Positions 43,269-55,480 are shown, counted from the first letter of the stretch. The stretch: 64,000 bases of DNA from Sophora flavescens (GCA_030762895.1 JAUPTC010000054.1:81478-145477); one strand, 5' to 3'. The notes: a model not told the origin generated them from the letters alone. Numbers and translations are program-made.

Positions 43269-43324
43269 AGAAGACTCCTTAAGGCAATAAATTCGAGGTC
43301 GAATTCTTTTCAAGAGGGAGGGAA

Positions 43325-44145
43325 TGATGCAAACCAAGGATGATGTCCAATTTGAGGCCAAATTAATATTTTTGATGAAAATTTTATTTTCATTGTGGTG
43401 AACCCGTATGCTTGATTTGGTCAGATATTGAGCTACGAATCTCCGATTGATGCATTCTTTGGTGCGTTGGAAAGCTTAGGGAATTATCTACAAATCATAT
43501 CTCAGGCCTCTTGAACAAATTCGGCTTCTATCATGGTGAAAAAGGGCTTCAAGTTTAATACGAATTCTTTGACCTTAAATGAGTTATATGTTAATTGGGC
43601 TACACTAAGCTTGATGAATGAGCAAGGCCCATTATGAATGGTGGCTGGCACGTTTTTGGAACTTACAAAGGAGAGCAACCTTTGGCTTGCATGCCTAGGT
43701 AACTCCTTTAGAAGTTATGGAACCACTTTTATTATTTTCTTAAGTAGGATAGTTATGTTCTTTTAATAACCACTTAGTGGAGAGTTATGTCTAGTTATTA
43801 GGAGTTTATGTCATCTTATGATGACCTTTGGTTTTTATTTCCCTATGCTATATGTACACACCTATTACATGATGAATGATAACTTTGAGTTCATTTTGGA
43901 TTGATTCCAATTGTGAGAGTGTTTTCTCTCTTGGGTTCTTCATTGAGCCAACCCTTGTTCTTATCAAGAATCCAAGATTCTTGTGGCGAACCTCACATTG
44001 GCTTATCAAATCCCCTTGGATTTGTGGCGCCTACCTCCCATTTCTCATCTTATCCAATTTTGTATTTCACCTTCTTCTATAATTTTGCTTGGTCACTCAA
44101 GGATAGATCCGAAATTTTACATGTTCCTTTTTTAGGATCATATCA
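43325..44145 (+). repeat. Array LTR 14 (821 bp)
   Basis: Reads CTCTCTTGGG and CTTATCAAGAATCC as in the distal units, but keeps the proximal U5 end CTTCTATAATTTTGCTTGG. Confidence 0.91.
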
Positions 44146-44247
44146 TTTGGTATCAGAGCCATCCTTCCTAGAGTGACTTATGATTTATCTTTTTCAACTT
44201 TTTTTTTTTTTTTTCCGGAAGTTTGAATTTTTCTTAGTGGGTTCTTC

Positions 44248-45153
44248 ATGGAGTCACTAATGAAGAAAAAATGATGCCAAGAAAATGGAGGATCTTTTCT
44301 ATTCTAGATGCTATGTGAAGGACAAGATATGTAGCTTGGTCATTGATAGAGAGGGTTACATCAACCTAGCTAGTACCACCATGGTGAAAAAGTTGGGACT
44401 TCCTCTTCTAGAGCATCCACAACCGTATGTCATTTGGAGCATCCCGGAGTTTAGTGATTTCGGTGATGTGATGGTGAACAGACAAGTACGAGTGCCATTC
44501 CGGATTGGGAGATATGAGGATGAGGTGTTATGCGATGTTGTGCCTATAGAAACAAGGCACTTGGTACTTGGGCGTCCTTGGAGAGCTGAACGAGAAGCTA
44601 AATATGATGTCTACAACAATAGGTACTCATTTGTATTTAATAATCGTAAAATTACTCTTGGATCATTGTCACCAAAACAAGTGTACGAAGATCAAATGTA
44701 CTTGAAAGGAGAGAGTGAGAAAAAAAGAATGATTGAGAAAACAATAAAAGAAGAGTGTTCGGTGAATGAGGAATGCAAAGAAGGAGAAGTAATAAAAAAA
44801 GAAAGCCATGAGAAAAAGGTAGAAGAAAAGGGAATGGAGGAAAACAAACAAAATGAAAAAGATGTTGAGAAAAAGGTGGAGACTGCATTTTTTGAAGGGG
44901 AAAATAAAAAGAAAAAAATTGAGGCAAAGGTTGAAAGAAGAATTGAGAGTCTTCCTATAAAAGAAAATAAGGTGAAGGGAACAATGTTGGCAAGGCAGCC
45001 TATAGATATCTTTCTATGTAAAGATGCTTGTTTGGCTACTAATGCAAACTCTTTGCCTAGAGGTGATGACTTATTTTGAAGGAAGTTGAAGAAACAATTC
45101 CAAGAGATGTGCCCCATGGATTCAAAATGGTTGTGTTTGAACCCGGAGCATAA
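44248..45153 (+). pseudogene. Unit 14: first distal-subtype copy, frameshifted at both ends
   Basis: The start at 44248 is followed by A6 instead of A5, which stops the frame after eight codons. The next ATG, 44285, opens 264 codons to 45079, where GATGACTTATTT (one base lost) ends it early. Residues switch to the distal subtype: NRQV, SPKQ, LKGESE, ECKEGE, SLPIKE, IDIFLCKDACL. DREGY is still present. Confidence 0.84.
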
Positions 45154-45209
45154 AGAAGACTCCTTAAGGCAATAAATTGGAGGTCAAATTCTTTTCAAGA
45201 GGGAGGGAA

Positions 45210-46029
45210 TGATGCAAACCAACGATGATGTCCAATTTGAGGCCAAATTAATATTTTTGATGAAAATGTTATTTTCATTGTGGTGAACCCGTATGCTTGA
45301 TTTGGTCAGATCTTGAGCTACCAAACTCCGATTGATGCATTCTTTGGTGCGTTGGAAAGATTAGGGAATTATCTACAAATCATAGCTCAGGCCTCCTGAC
45401 CAAATTCGGCTTCTATCATGGTGAAAAAGGGCTGCAAGTTTAATACGAATTCTTGGACCTTAAATGAGTTATATGTTAATTGGGCTACACTAAGCTTGAT
45501 GAATGAGCAAGGCCCATTATGAATGGTGGCTGGCACGTTTTTGGAACTTACAAAGGAGAGCAACCTTTGGCTTGCATGCCTAGGTAACTCCTTTAGAAGT
45601 TATGGAACCACTTTTATTATTTTCTTAAGTAGGATAGTTATGTTCTTTTAATAACCACTTAGTGGAGAGTTATGTCTAGTTATTAGGAGTTTATGTCATC
45701 TTATGATGACCTTTGGTTTTTATTTCCCTATGCTATATGTACACACCTATTACATGATGAATGATAACTTTGAGTTCATTTTGGATTGATTCCAATTGTG
45801 AGAGTGTTTTCTCTCTTGGGTTCTTCATTGAGCCAACCCTTGTTCTTATCAAGAATCCAAGATTCTTGTGGCGAACCTCACATTGGCTTATCAAATCCCC
45901 TTGGATTTGTGGCGCCTACCTCCCATTTCTCATCTTATCCAATTTTGTATTTCATCTTCTCCTATAATTTTTGTTGTCACTCAAGGATAGATCCGAAATT
46001 TTACATGTTCCTTTTTTAGGATCATATCA
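45210..46029 (+). repeat. Array LTR 15 (820 bp)
   Basis: First LTR with the distal U5 end CTTCTCCTATAATTTTTGTTG. It reads CTACCAAACTCCG and GGAAAGATTAG, shared with LTR 17 only. Followed by the defective primer site (46032). Confidence 0.92.
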
Positions 46030-46123
46030 TTTGGTATCGAGCCATCCTTCCTAGAGTGACTTATGATTTTTCAACTTTTTCGTTTTTTTTTCGGAAGTTT
46101 GAATTTTTCTTAGTGGGTTCTTC

Positions 46124-47029
46124 ATGGAGTCACTAATGAAGAAAAATGATGCCAAGAAAATGGAGGATCTTTTCTATTCTAGATGCTATGTGAAGGACAA
46201 GATATGTAGCTTGGTCATTGATAGAGAGGGTTACATCAACCTAGCTAGTACCACCATGGTGAAAAAGTTGGGACTTCCTCTTCTAGAGCATCCACAACCG
46301 TATGTCATTTGGAGCATCCCGGAGTTTAGTGATTTCGGTGATGTGATGGTGAACAGACAAGTACGAGTGCCATTCCGGATTGGGAGATATGAGGATGAGG
46401 TGTTATGTGATGTGGTGCCTATAGAAACAAGGCACTTGGTACTTGGGCGTCCTTGGAGAGCTGAACGAGAAGCGAAATATGATGTCTACAACAATAGGTA
46501 CTCATTTGTATTTAATAATCGTAAAATTACTCTTGGATCATTGTCACCAAAACAAGTGTATGAAGATCAAATGTACTTGAAAGGAGAGAGTGAGAAAAAA
46601 AGAATGATTGAGAAAACAATAAAAGAAGAGTGTTCGGTGAATGAGGAATGCAAAGAAGGAGAAGTAATAAAAAAAGAAAGCCATGAGAAAAAGGTAGAAG
46701 AAAAGGGAATGGAGGAAAACAAACAGAATGAAAAAGATGTTGAGAAAAAGGTGGAGACTGCATTTTTTGAAGGGGAAAATAAAAAGAAAAAAATTGAGGC
46801 AAAGGTTGAAAGAAGAATTGAGAGTCTTCCTATAAAAGAAAATAAGGTGAAGGGAGCAATGTTGGCAAGGAAGCCTATAGATATCTCTCTATGTAAATAT
46901 GCTTGTTTGACTACTAATGCAAACTCTTTGCCTAGAGGTGATGACTCTATTTTGAAGGAAGTTGAAGAAACAATTCCAAGAGATGTGCCCCATGGATTCA
47001 AATTGGTTGTGTTTGAACCCGGAGGATAA
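46124..47029 (+). CDS. Unit 15: protease-like protein, distal subtype, 301 aa, intact
   Basis: DREGY, NRQV, ECKEGE, SLPIKE. It reads ARKPIDISLCKYACL near the end. The leader is shortened (GATTTTTCAACTTTTTCG). Confidence 0.86.
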   Translation: MESLMKKNDAKKMEDLFYSRCYVKDKICSLVIDREGYINLASTTMVKKLGLPLLEHPQPYVIWSIPEFSDFGDVMVNRQVRVPFRIGRYEDEVLCDVVPIETRHLVLGRPWRAEREAKYDVYNNRYSFVFNNRKITLGSLSPKQVYEDQMYLKGESEKKRMIEKTIKEECSVNEECKEGEVIKKESHEKKVEEKGMEENKQNEKDVEKKVETAFFEGENKKKKIEAKVERRIESLPIKENKVKGAMLARKPIDISLCKYACLTTNANSLPRGDDSILKEVEETIPRDVPHGFKLVVFEPGG

Positions 47030-47086
47030 AGAAGACTCCTTAAGGCAATAAATTCGAGGTCGAATTCTTTTCAAGAGGGAGGGAAT

Positions 47087-47904
47087 GATGCAAACCAAGG
47101 ATGATGTCCAATTTGAGGCAAAATTAATATTTTTGATGAAAATTTTATTTTCATTGTGGTGAACCCGTATGCTTGATTTGGTCATGTCTTGAGCTACGAA
47201 TCTCCGATTGATGTATTCTTTGGTGCGTTGGAAAGCTTAGGGAATTATCTACAAATCATATCTCAGGCCTCTTGACCAAATTCGGCTTCTATCATGGTGA
47301 AAAAGGGCTGCAAGTTTAATACGAATTCTTTGACCTTAAATGAGTTATATGTTAATTGGGCTACACTAAGCTTGATGAATGAGCAAGGCCCATTATGAAT
47401 GGTGGCTGGCACGTTTTTGGAACTTACAAAGGAGAGCAACCTTTGGCTTGCATGCCTAGGTAACTCCTTTAGAAGTTATGGAACCACTTTTATTATTTTC
47501 TTAAGTAGGATAGTTATGTTCTTTTAATAACCACTTAGTGGAGAGTTATGTCTAGTTATTAGGAGTTTATGTCATCTTATGATGACCTTTGGTTTTTATT
47601 TCCCTATGCTATATGTACACACCTATTACATGATGAATGATAACTTTGAGTTCATTTTGGATTGATTCCAATTGTGAGAGTGTTTTCTCTCTTGGGTTCT
47701 TCATTGAGCCAACCCTTGTTCTTATCAAGAATCCAAGATTCTTGTGGCGAACCTCACATTGGCTTATCAAATCCCCTTGATTTGTGGCGCCTACCTCCCA
47801 TTTCTCATCTTATCCAATTTTGTATTTCATCTTCTCCTATAATTTTTGTTGTCACTCAAGGATAGATCCGAAATTTTACATGTTCCTTTTTTAGGATCAT
47901 ATCA
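47087..47904 (+). repeat. Array LTR 16 (818 bp)
   Basis: Reads GGTCATGTCTTGAGC and lacks one G in CCCCTTGATTTGTGG. Primer site intact. Confidence 0.91.
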
Positions 47905-48030
47905 TTTGGTATCAGAGCCATCCTTCCTAGAGTGACTTATGATTTTGTTTTTTTTTTTTTTCGGAAGTTTGAATTTTTCTTAGTGGGTTCTTAATGGAGT
48001 CACTAATGAATAAAAAATGATGCCAAGAAA

Positions 48031-48900
48031 ATGGAGGATCTTTTCTATTCTAGATGCTATGTGAAGGACAAGATATGTAGCTTGGTCATTGATAGAAAGG
48101 GTTACATCAACCTAGCTAGTACCACCATGGTGAAAAAGTTGGGACTTCCTCTTCTAGAGCATCCACAACCGTATGTCATTTGGAGCATCCCGGAGTTTAG
48201 TGATTTCGGTGATGTGATGGTGAACAGACAAGTACGAGTGCCATTCCGGATTGGGAGATATGAGGATGAGGTGTTATGTGATGTGGTGCCTATAGAAACA
48301 AGGCACTTGGTACTTGGGCGTCCTTGGAGAGCTGAACGAGAAGCGAAATATGATGTCTACAACAATAGGTACTCATTTGTATTTAATAATCGTAAAATTA
48401 CTCTTGGATCATTGTCACCAAAACAAGTGTACGAAGATCAAATGTACTTGAAAGGAGAGAGTGAGAAAAAAAGAATGATTGAGAAAACAATAAAAGAAGA
48501 GTGTTCGGTGAATGAGGAATGCAAAGAAGGAGAAGTAATAAAAAAAGAAAGTCATGAGAAAAAGGTAGAAGAAAAGGGAATGGAGGAAAACAAACAAAAT
48601 GAAAAAGATGTTGAGAAAAAGGTGGAGACTGCATTTTTTGAAGGGGAAAATAAAAAGAAAAAAATTGAGGCAAAGGTTGAAAGAAGAATTGAGAGTCTTC
48701 CTATAAAAGAAAATAAGGTGAAGGGAGCAATGTTGGCAAGGCAGCCTGTAGATATCTCTCTATGTAAAGATGATTGTTTGAGTACTAATGCAAACTCTTT
48801 GCCTAGAGGTGATGACTCTATTTTGAAGGAAGTTGAAGAAACAATTCCAAGAGATGTGCCCCATGGATTCAAAATGGTTGTGTTTGAACCCGGAGGATAA
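48031..48900 (+). CDS. Unit 16: protease-like protein, N-terminus damaged, 289 aa
   Basis: The original start (47994) leads to a stop after ATGAATAAAAAATGA. The ATG at 48031 gives the remaining 289 codons. First copy with D-R-K-G-Y in place of D-R-E-G-Y, kept in most later units. Confidence 0.82.
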   Translation: MEDLFYSRCYVKDKICSLVIDRKGYINLASTTMVKKLGLPLLEHPQPYVIWSIPEFSDFGDVMVNRQVRVPFRIGRYEDEVLCDVVPIETRHLVLGRPWRAEREAKYDVYNNRYSFVFNNRKITLGSLSPKQVYEDQMYLKGESEKKRMIEKTIKEECSVNEECKEGEVIKKESHEKKVEEKGMEENKQNEKDVEKKVETAFFEGENKKKKIEAKVERRIESLPIKENKVKGAMLARQPVDISLCKDDCLSTNANSLPRGDDSILKEVEETIPRDVPHGFKMVVFEPGG

Positions 48901-48956
48901 AGAAGACTCCTTAAGGCAATAAATTCGAGGTCGAATTCTTTTCAAGAAGGAGGGAA

Positions 48957-49776
48957 TGATGCAAACCAAGGATGATGTCCCATTTGAGGCCAAATTAATA
49001 TTTTTGATGAAAATTTTATTTTCATTGTGGTGAACCCGTATGCTTGATTTGGTCAGATCTTGAGCTACCAAACTCCGATTGATGCATTCTTTGGTGCGTT
49101 GGAAAGATTAGGGAATTATCTACAAATCATAGCTCAGGCCTCCTGACCAAATTCGGCTTCTATCATGGTGAAAAAGGGCTGCAAGTTTAATACGAATTCT
49201 TGGACCTTAAATGAGTTATATGTTAATTGGGCTACACTAAGCTTGACGAATGAGCAAGGCCCATTGTGAATGGTGGCTGGCACGTTTTTGGTACTTACAA
49301 AGGAGACCAACCTTTGGCTTGCATGCCTAGGTAACTCCTTTAGAAGTTATGGAACCACTTTTATTATTTTCTTAAGTAGGATTGTTATGTTCTTTTAATA
49401 ACCACTTAGTGGAGAGTTACATCTAGTTATTAGGTGTTTATGTCATCTTATGATGACCTTTGGTTTTTATTTCCCTATGTTATATGTACACACCTATTAC
49501 ATGATGATTGATAACTTTGAGTTCATTTTGGATTGATTCCAATTGTGATAGTGTTTTCTCTCTTGGGTTCTTCATTAAGCCAACCCTTGTTCTTATCAAG
49601 AATCCAAGATTCTTGTGGCGAACCTCACATTGGCTTATCAAATCCCCTTGGATTTGTGGCGCCTACCTCCCATTTCTCATCTTATCCAATTTTGTATTTC
49701 ATCTTCTCCTATAATTTTTGTTGTCCCTCAAGGATAGATCTGATATTTTACATGTTCCTTTTTTAGGATCATATCA
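48957..49776 (+). repeat. Array LTR 17 (820 bp)
   Basis: Shares CTACCAAACTCCG, GGAAAGATTAG and CATAGCTCAGGCCTCCTG with LTR 15, two units back. Its polypurine tract (before 48957) reads AAGAAGGAGGGAA. Confidence 0.91.
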
Positions 49777-49865
49777 TTTGGTATCAGAGCCATCCTTCCT
49801 AGAGTGACTTATGATTTTGTTTTTTGTTTTTTTCGGAAGTTTGAATTTTTCTTAGTGGGTTCTTC

Positions 49866-50708
49866 ATGGAGTCACTAATGAAGAAAAATGATGCAAAGAA
49901 AATGGAGGATCTTTTCTATTCTAGATGCTATGTGAAGGACAAGATATGTAGCTTGGTCATTGATAGAAAGGGTTACATCAACCTAGCTAGTACCACCATG
50001 GTGAAAAAGTTGGGACTTCCTCTTCTAGAGCATCCACAACCGTATGTCATTTGGAGCATCCCGGAGTTTAGTGATTTCGGTGATGTGATGGTGAACAGAC
50101 AAGTACGAGTGCCATTCCGGATTGGGAGATATGAGGATGAGGTGTTATGTGATGTGGTGCCTATAGAAACAAGGCACTTGGTACTTGGGCGTCCTTGGAG
50201 AGCTGAACGAGAAGCGAAATATGATGTCTACAACAATAGGTACTCATTTGTATTTAATAATCGTAAAATTACTCTTGGATCATTGTCACCAAAACAAGTG
50301 TATGAAGATCAAATGTACTTGAAAGGAGAGAGTGAGAAAAAAAGAATGATTGAGAAAACAATAAAAGAAGAGTGTTCGGTGAATGAGGAATGCAAAGAAG
50401 GAGAAGTAATAAAAAAAGAAAGTCATGAGAAAAAGGTAGAAGAAAAGGGAATGGAGGAAAACAAACAAAATGAAAAAGATGTTGAGAAAAAGGTGGAGAC
50501 TGCATTTTTTGAAGGGGAAAATAAAAAGAAAAAAATTGAGGCAAAGGTTGAAAGAAGAATTGATAGTCTTCCTATAAAAGAAAATAAGGTGAAGGGAGCA
50601 ATGTTGGCAAGGCAGCCTATAGATATCTCTCTATGTAAAGATGCTTGTTTGACTACTAATGTAAACTCTTTGCCTAGAGGTGATGACTCTATTTTGAAGG
50701 AAGTCTAA
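49866..50708 (+). CDS. Unit 17: protease-like protein, truncated by nonsense, 280 aa
   Basis: DRKGY. A stop in AAGTCTAAGAAAC at 50706-50708 removes the last 21 residues, including EVPHGF. Unit 19 carries the same stop; unit 18 does not. Confidence 0.84.
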   Translation: MESLMKKNDAKKMEDLFYSRCYVKDKICSLVIDRKGYINLASTTMVKKLGLPLLEHPQPYVIWSIPEFSDFGDVMVNRQVRVPFRIGRYEDEVLCDVVPIETRHLVLGRPWRAEREAKYDVYNNRYSFVFNNRKITLGSLSPKQVYEDQMYLKGESEKKRMIEKTIKEECSVNEECKEGEVIKKESHEKKVEEKGMEENKQNEKDVEKKVETAFFEGENKKKKIEAKVERRIDSLPIKENKVKGAMLARQPIDISLCKDACLTTNVNSLPRGDDSILKEV

Positions 50709-50827
50709 GAAACAATTCCAAGAGATGTGCCCCATGGATTCAAAATGGTTGTGTTTGAACCCAGAGGATAATGAAGACTTCTTAAGGCGATAAATTCGAG
50801 GTTGAATTCTTTTCAAGAGGGAGGGAA

Positions 50828-51647
50828 GGATGCAAACCAAGGATGATGTCCAATTTGAAGCCAAATTAATATTTTTGATGAAAATTTTATTTTCTTTGTG
50901 GTGAACCCGTATGCTTGATTTGGTCAGATCTTGAGCTACGAATCTCCGATTGATGCATTCTTTGGTGCGTTGGAAAGCTTAGGGAACTATCTACAAATCA
51001 TATCTCAGGCCTCTTGACCAAATTCGGCTTCTATCATGGTGAAAAAGGGCTGCAAGTTTAATACGAATTCTTGGACCTTAAATGAGTTATATGTTAATTG
51101 GGCTACACTAAGCTTGATGAATGAGCAAGGCCCATTATGAATGGTGGCTGGCATGTTTTTGGAACTTACAAAGGAGAGCAACCTTTGGCTTGCATGCCTA
51201 GGTAACTCCTTTAGAAGTTATGGAACCACTTTTATTATTTTCTTAAGTAGGATAGTTATGTTCTTTTAATAACCACTTAGTGGAGAGTTACGTCTAGTTA
51301 TTAGGAGTTTATGTCATCTTATGATGACCTTTGGTTTTTATTTCCCTATGCTATATGTACACACCTATTACATGATGAATGATAACTTTGAGTTCATTTT
51401 GGATTGATTCCAATTGTGAGAGTGTTTTCTCTCTTGGGTTCTTCATTGAGCCAACCCTTGTTCTTATCAAGAATCCAAGATTCTTGTGGCGAACCTCACA
51501 TTGGCTTATCAAATCCCCTTGGATTTGTGGCGCCTACCTCCCATTTCTCATCTTATCCAATTTTGTATTTCATCTTCTCCTATAATTTTTGTTGTCACTC
51601 AAGGATAGATCCGAAATTTTACATGTTCCTTTTTTAGGATCATATCA
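50828..51647 (+). repeat. Array LTR 18 (820 bp), mutated terminus
   Basis: Starts GGATGCAAACC instead of TGATGCAAACC, so the terminal TG needed by integrase is lost. LTR 20 has the same change. Confidence 0.9.
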
Positions 51648-51736
51648 TTTGGTATCAGAGCCATCCTTCCTAGAGTGACTTATGATTTTGTTTTTTGTTT
51701 TTTTCGGAAGTTTGAATTTTTCTTAGTGGGTTCTTC

Positions 51737-52643
51737 ATGGAGTCACTAACGAAGAAAAAAGATGCCAAGAAAATGGAGGATCTTTTCTATTCTAGATGCT
51801 ATGTGAAGGACAAGATATGTAGCTTGGTCATTGATAGAAAGGGTTACATCAACCTAGCTAGTACCACCATGGTGAAAAAGTTGGGACTTCCTCTTCTAGA
51901 GCATCCACAACCGTATGTCATTTGGAGCATCCCGGAGTTTAGTGATTTCGGTGATGTGATGGTGAACAGACAAGTACGAGTGCCATTCCGGATTGGGAGA
52001 TATGAGGATGAGGTGTTATGTGATGTGGTGCCTATAGAAACAAGGCACTTGGTACTTGGGCGTCCTTGGAGAGCTGAAAGGGAAGCGAAATATGATGTCC
52101 ACAACAATAGGTACTCATTTGTATTTAATAATCGTAAAATTAGTCTTGGATCATTGTCACCAAAACAAGTGTATGAAGATCAAATGTACTTGAAAGGAGA
52201 GAGTGAGAAAAAAAGAATGATTGAGAAAACAATAAAAGAAGAGTGTTCGGTGAAATATGGAATGCAAAGAAGGAGAAGTAATAAAAAAAGAAAGCCATGA
52301 GAAAAAGGTAGAAGAAAAGGGAATGGAGAAAAACAAACCGAATGAAAAAGATGTTGAGAAAAAGATGGAGACTGCATTTTTTGAAGGGGGAAATAAAAAG
52401 AAAAAAATTGAGGCAAAGGTTGAAAGAAGTATTGAGAGTCTTCCTATAAAAGAAAACAATGTGAAGGGAGCAATGTTGGCAAGCCAGCCTATAGATATCT
52501 CTCTATGTAAAGATGCTTGTTTGACTACTAATGCAAACTCTTTGCCTAGAGGTGATGACTCTATTTTGAAGGAAGTCGAAGAAACCATTCCAAGAGATGT
52601 GCCCCATGGATTCAAAATGGTTGTGTTTGAACCCGGAGGATAA
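51737..52643 (+). pseudogene. Unit 18: protease-like ORF, frameshift in GTGAATGAGG
   Basis: 187 codons to 52300: GTGAAATATGGAATGC replaces GTGAATGAGGAATGC, adding one base near 52252. The normal C-terminus is read from 52257 to 52643. Reads DVHNNRYS and ISLGS, the first copy to do so. Confidence 0.85.
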
Positions 52644-52699
52644 AGAAGACTCCTTAAGGCAATAAATTCGAGGTCGAATTCTTTTCAAGAGGGAGGGAA

Positions 52700-53522
52700 T
52701 GATGCAAACCAAGGATGATGTCCAATTTGAGGCCAAATTAATATTTTTGATGAAAATTTTATTTTCATTGTGGTGAACCCGTATGCTTGATTTGGTCAGA
52801 TCTTGAGCTACGAATCTCCGATTGATGCATTCTTCTTTGGTGCGTTGGAAAGCTTAGGGAACTATCTACAAATCATATCTCAGGCCTCTTGACCAAATTC
52901 GGCTTCTATCATGGTGAAAAAGGGCTGCAAGTTTAATACGAATTCTTGGACCTTAAATGAGTTATATGTTAATTGGGCTACACTAAGCTTGATGAATGAG
53001 CAAGGCCCATTATGAATGGTGGCTGGCACATTTTTGGAACTTACAAAGGAGAGCAACCTTTGGCTTGCATGCCTAGGTAACTCCTTTAGAAGTTATGGAA
53101 CCACTTTTATTATTTTCTTAAGTAGGATAGTTATGTTCTTTTAATAACCACTTAGTGGAGAGTTACGTCTAGTTATTAGGAGTTTATGTCATCTTATGAT
53201 GACCTTTGGTTTTTATTTCCCTATGCTATATGTACACACCTATTACATGATGAATGATAACTTTGAGTTCATTTTGGATTGATTCCAATTGTGAGAGTGT
53301 TTTCTCTCTTGGGTTCTTCATTGAGCCAACCCTTGTTCTTATCAAGAATCCAAGATTCTTGTGGCGAACCTCACATTGGCTTATCAAATCCCCTTGGATT
53401 TGTGGCGCCTACCTCCCATTTCTCATCTTATCCAATTTTGTATTTCATCTTCTCCTATAATTTTTGTTGTCACTCAAGGATAGATCCGAAATTTTACATG
53501 TTCCTTTTTTAGGATCATATCA
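52700..53522 (+). repeat. Array LTR 19 (823 bp)
   Basis: Longest LTR: a 3-bp duplication gives GCATTCTTCTTTGG near 52827. The terminus is normal TG. Confidence 0.91.
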
Positions 53523-53611
53523 TTTGGTATCAGAGCCATCCTTCCTAGAGTGACTTATGATTTTGTTTTTTGTTTTTTTCGGAAGTTTGAATTTTTCTTA
53601 GTGGGTTCTTC

Positions 53612-54454
53612 ATGGAGTCACTAATGAAGAAAAATGATGCCAAGAAAATGGAGGATCTTTTCTATTCTAGATGCTATGTGAAGGACAAGATATGTAGCTT
53701 GGTCATTGATAGAAAGGGTTACATCAACCTAGCTAGTACCACCATGGTGAAAAATTTGGGACTTCCTATTCTAGAGCATCCACAACCGTATGTCATTTGG
53801 AGCATCCCGGAGTTTATTGATTTCGGTGATGTGATGGTGAACAGACAAGTACGAGTGCCATTCCGGATTGGGAGATATGAGGATGAGGTGTTACGTGATG
53901 TGGTGCCTATAGAAACAAGGCACTTGGTACTTGGGCGTCCTTGGAGAGCTGAACGAGAAGCGAAATATGATGTCCACAACAATAGGTACTCATTTGTATT
54001 TAATAATCGTAAAATTAGTCTTGGATCATTGTCACCAAAACAAGTGTATGAAGATCAAATGTACTTGAAAGGAGAGAGTGAGAAAAAAAGAATGATTGAG
54101 AAAACAATAAAAGAAGAGTGTTCGGTGAATGAGGAATGCAAAGAAGGAGAAGTAATAAAAAAAGAAAGCCATGAGAAAAAGGTAGAAGAAAAGGGAATGG
54201 AGGAAAACAAACAGAATGAAAAAGATGTTGAGAAAAAGGTGGAGACTGCATTTTTTGAAGGGGAAAATAAAAAGAAAAAAATTGAGGCAAAGGTTGAAAG
54301 AAGAATTGAGAGTCTTCCTATAAAAGAAAATAAGGTGAAGGGAGCAATGTTGGCAAGGAAGCCTATAGATATCTCTCTATGTAAAGATGCTTGTTTGACT
54401 ACTAATGCAAACTCTTTGCCTAGAGGTGATGACTCTATTTTGAAGGAAGTCTAA
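53612..54454 (+). CDS. Unit 19: protease-like protein, truncated by nonsense, 280 aa
   Basis: Shares the AAGTCTAAG stop with unit 17. It is the first copy with NLGLPILEHP, EFIDFGD and LRDVVP, variants carried by most units that follow. DRKGY. Confidence 0.84.
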   Translation: MESLMKKNDAKKMEDLFYSRCYVKDKICSLVIDRKGYINLASTTMVKNLGLPILEHPQPYVIWSIPEFIDFGDVMVNRQVRVPFRIGRYEDEVLRDVVPIETRHLVLGRPWRAEREAKYDVHNNRYSFVFNNRKISLGSLSPKQVYEDQMYLKGESEKKRMIEKTIKEECSVNEECKEGEVIKKESHEKKVEEKGMEENKQNEKDVEKKVETAFFEGENKKKKIEAKVERRIESLPIKENKVKGAMLARKPIDISLCKDACLTTNANSLPRGDDSILKEV

Positions 54455-54573
54455 GAAACAATTCCAAGAGATGTGCCCCATGGATTCAAAATGGTTGTGT
54501 TTGAACCCAGAGGATAATGAAGACTCCTTAAGGCGATAAATTCGAGGTTGAATTCTTTTCAAGAGGGAGGGAA

Positions 54574-55391
54574 GGATGCAAACCAAGGATGAAGTCCAAT
54601 TTGAAGCCAAATTAATATTTTTGATGAAAATTTTATTTTCTTTGTGGTGAACCCGTATGCTTGATTTGGTCATATCTTCAGCTACGAATCTCCGATTGAT
54701 GCATTCTTTGGTGCGTTGGAAAGCTTAGGGAACTATCTACAAATCATATCTCAGGCCTCTTGACCAAATTCGGCTTCTATCATGGTGAAAAAGGGCTGCA
54801 AGTTTAATACGAATTCTTGGACCTTAAATGAGTTATATGTTAATTGGGCTACACTAAGCTTGATGAATGAGCAAGGCCCATTATGAATGGTGGCTGGCAT
54901 GTTTTTGGAACTTACAAAGGAGACCAACCTTTGGCTTGCATGCCTAGGTAACTCCTTTAGAAGTTATGGAACCACTTTTATTATTTTCTTAAGTAGGATA
55001 GTTATGTTCTTTTAATAACCACTTAGTGGAGAGTTACGTCTAGTTATTAGGAGTTTATGTCATCTTATGATGACCTTTGGTTTTTATTTCCCTATGGTAT
55101 ATGTACACACCTATTACATGATGAATGATAACTTTGAGTTCATTTTAGATTGATTCCAATTGTGAGTGTTTTCTCTCTTGGGTTCTTCATTGAGCCAACC
55201 CTTGTTCTTATCAGGAATCCAAGATTCTTGTGGCGAACCTAACATTGGCCTATCAAATCCCCTTTGATTTGTTGCGTCTACCTCCCATTTCTCATCTTAT
55301 CCAATTTTGTATTTCATCTTCTCCTATAATTTTTGTTGTCACTCAAGGATAGATCCGAAATTTTACATGTTCCTTTTTTAGGATCATATCA
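54574..55391 (+). repeat. Array LTR 20 (818 bp), mutated terminus
   Basis: Starts GGATGCAAACC. It reads CATATCTTCAGC, CTATGGTATATG, TTGTGAGTGTTTTC and TTTGTTGCGTC, a set shared with LTR 22. Confidence 0.9.
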
Positions 55392-55480
55392 TTTGGTATC
55401 AGAGCCATCCTTCCTAGAGTGACTTATGATTTTGTTTTTTGTTTTTTTCGAAAGTTTGAAATTTTCTTAGTGGGTTCTTC

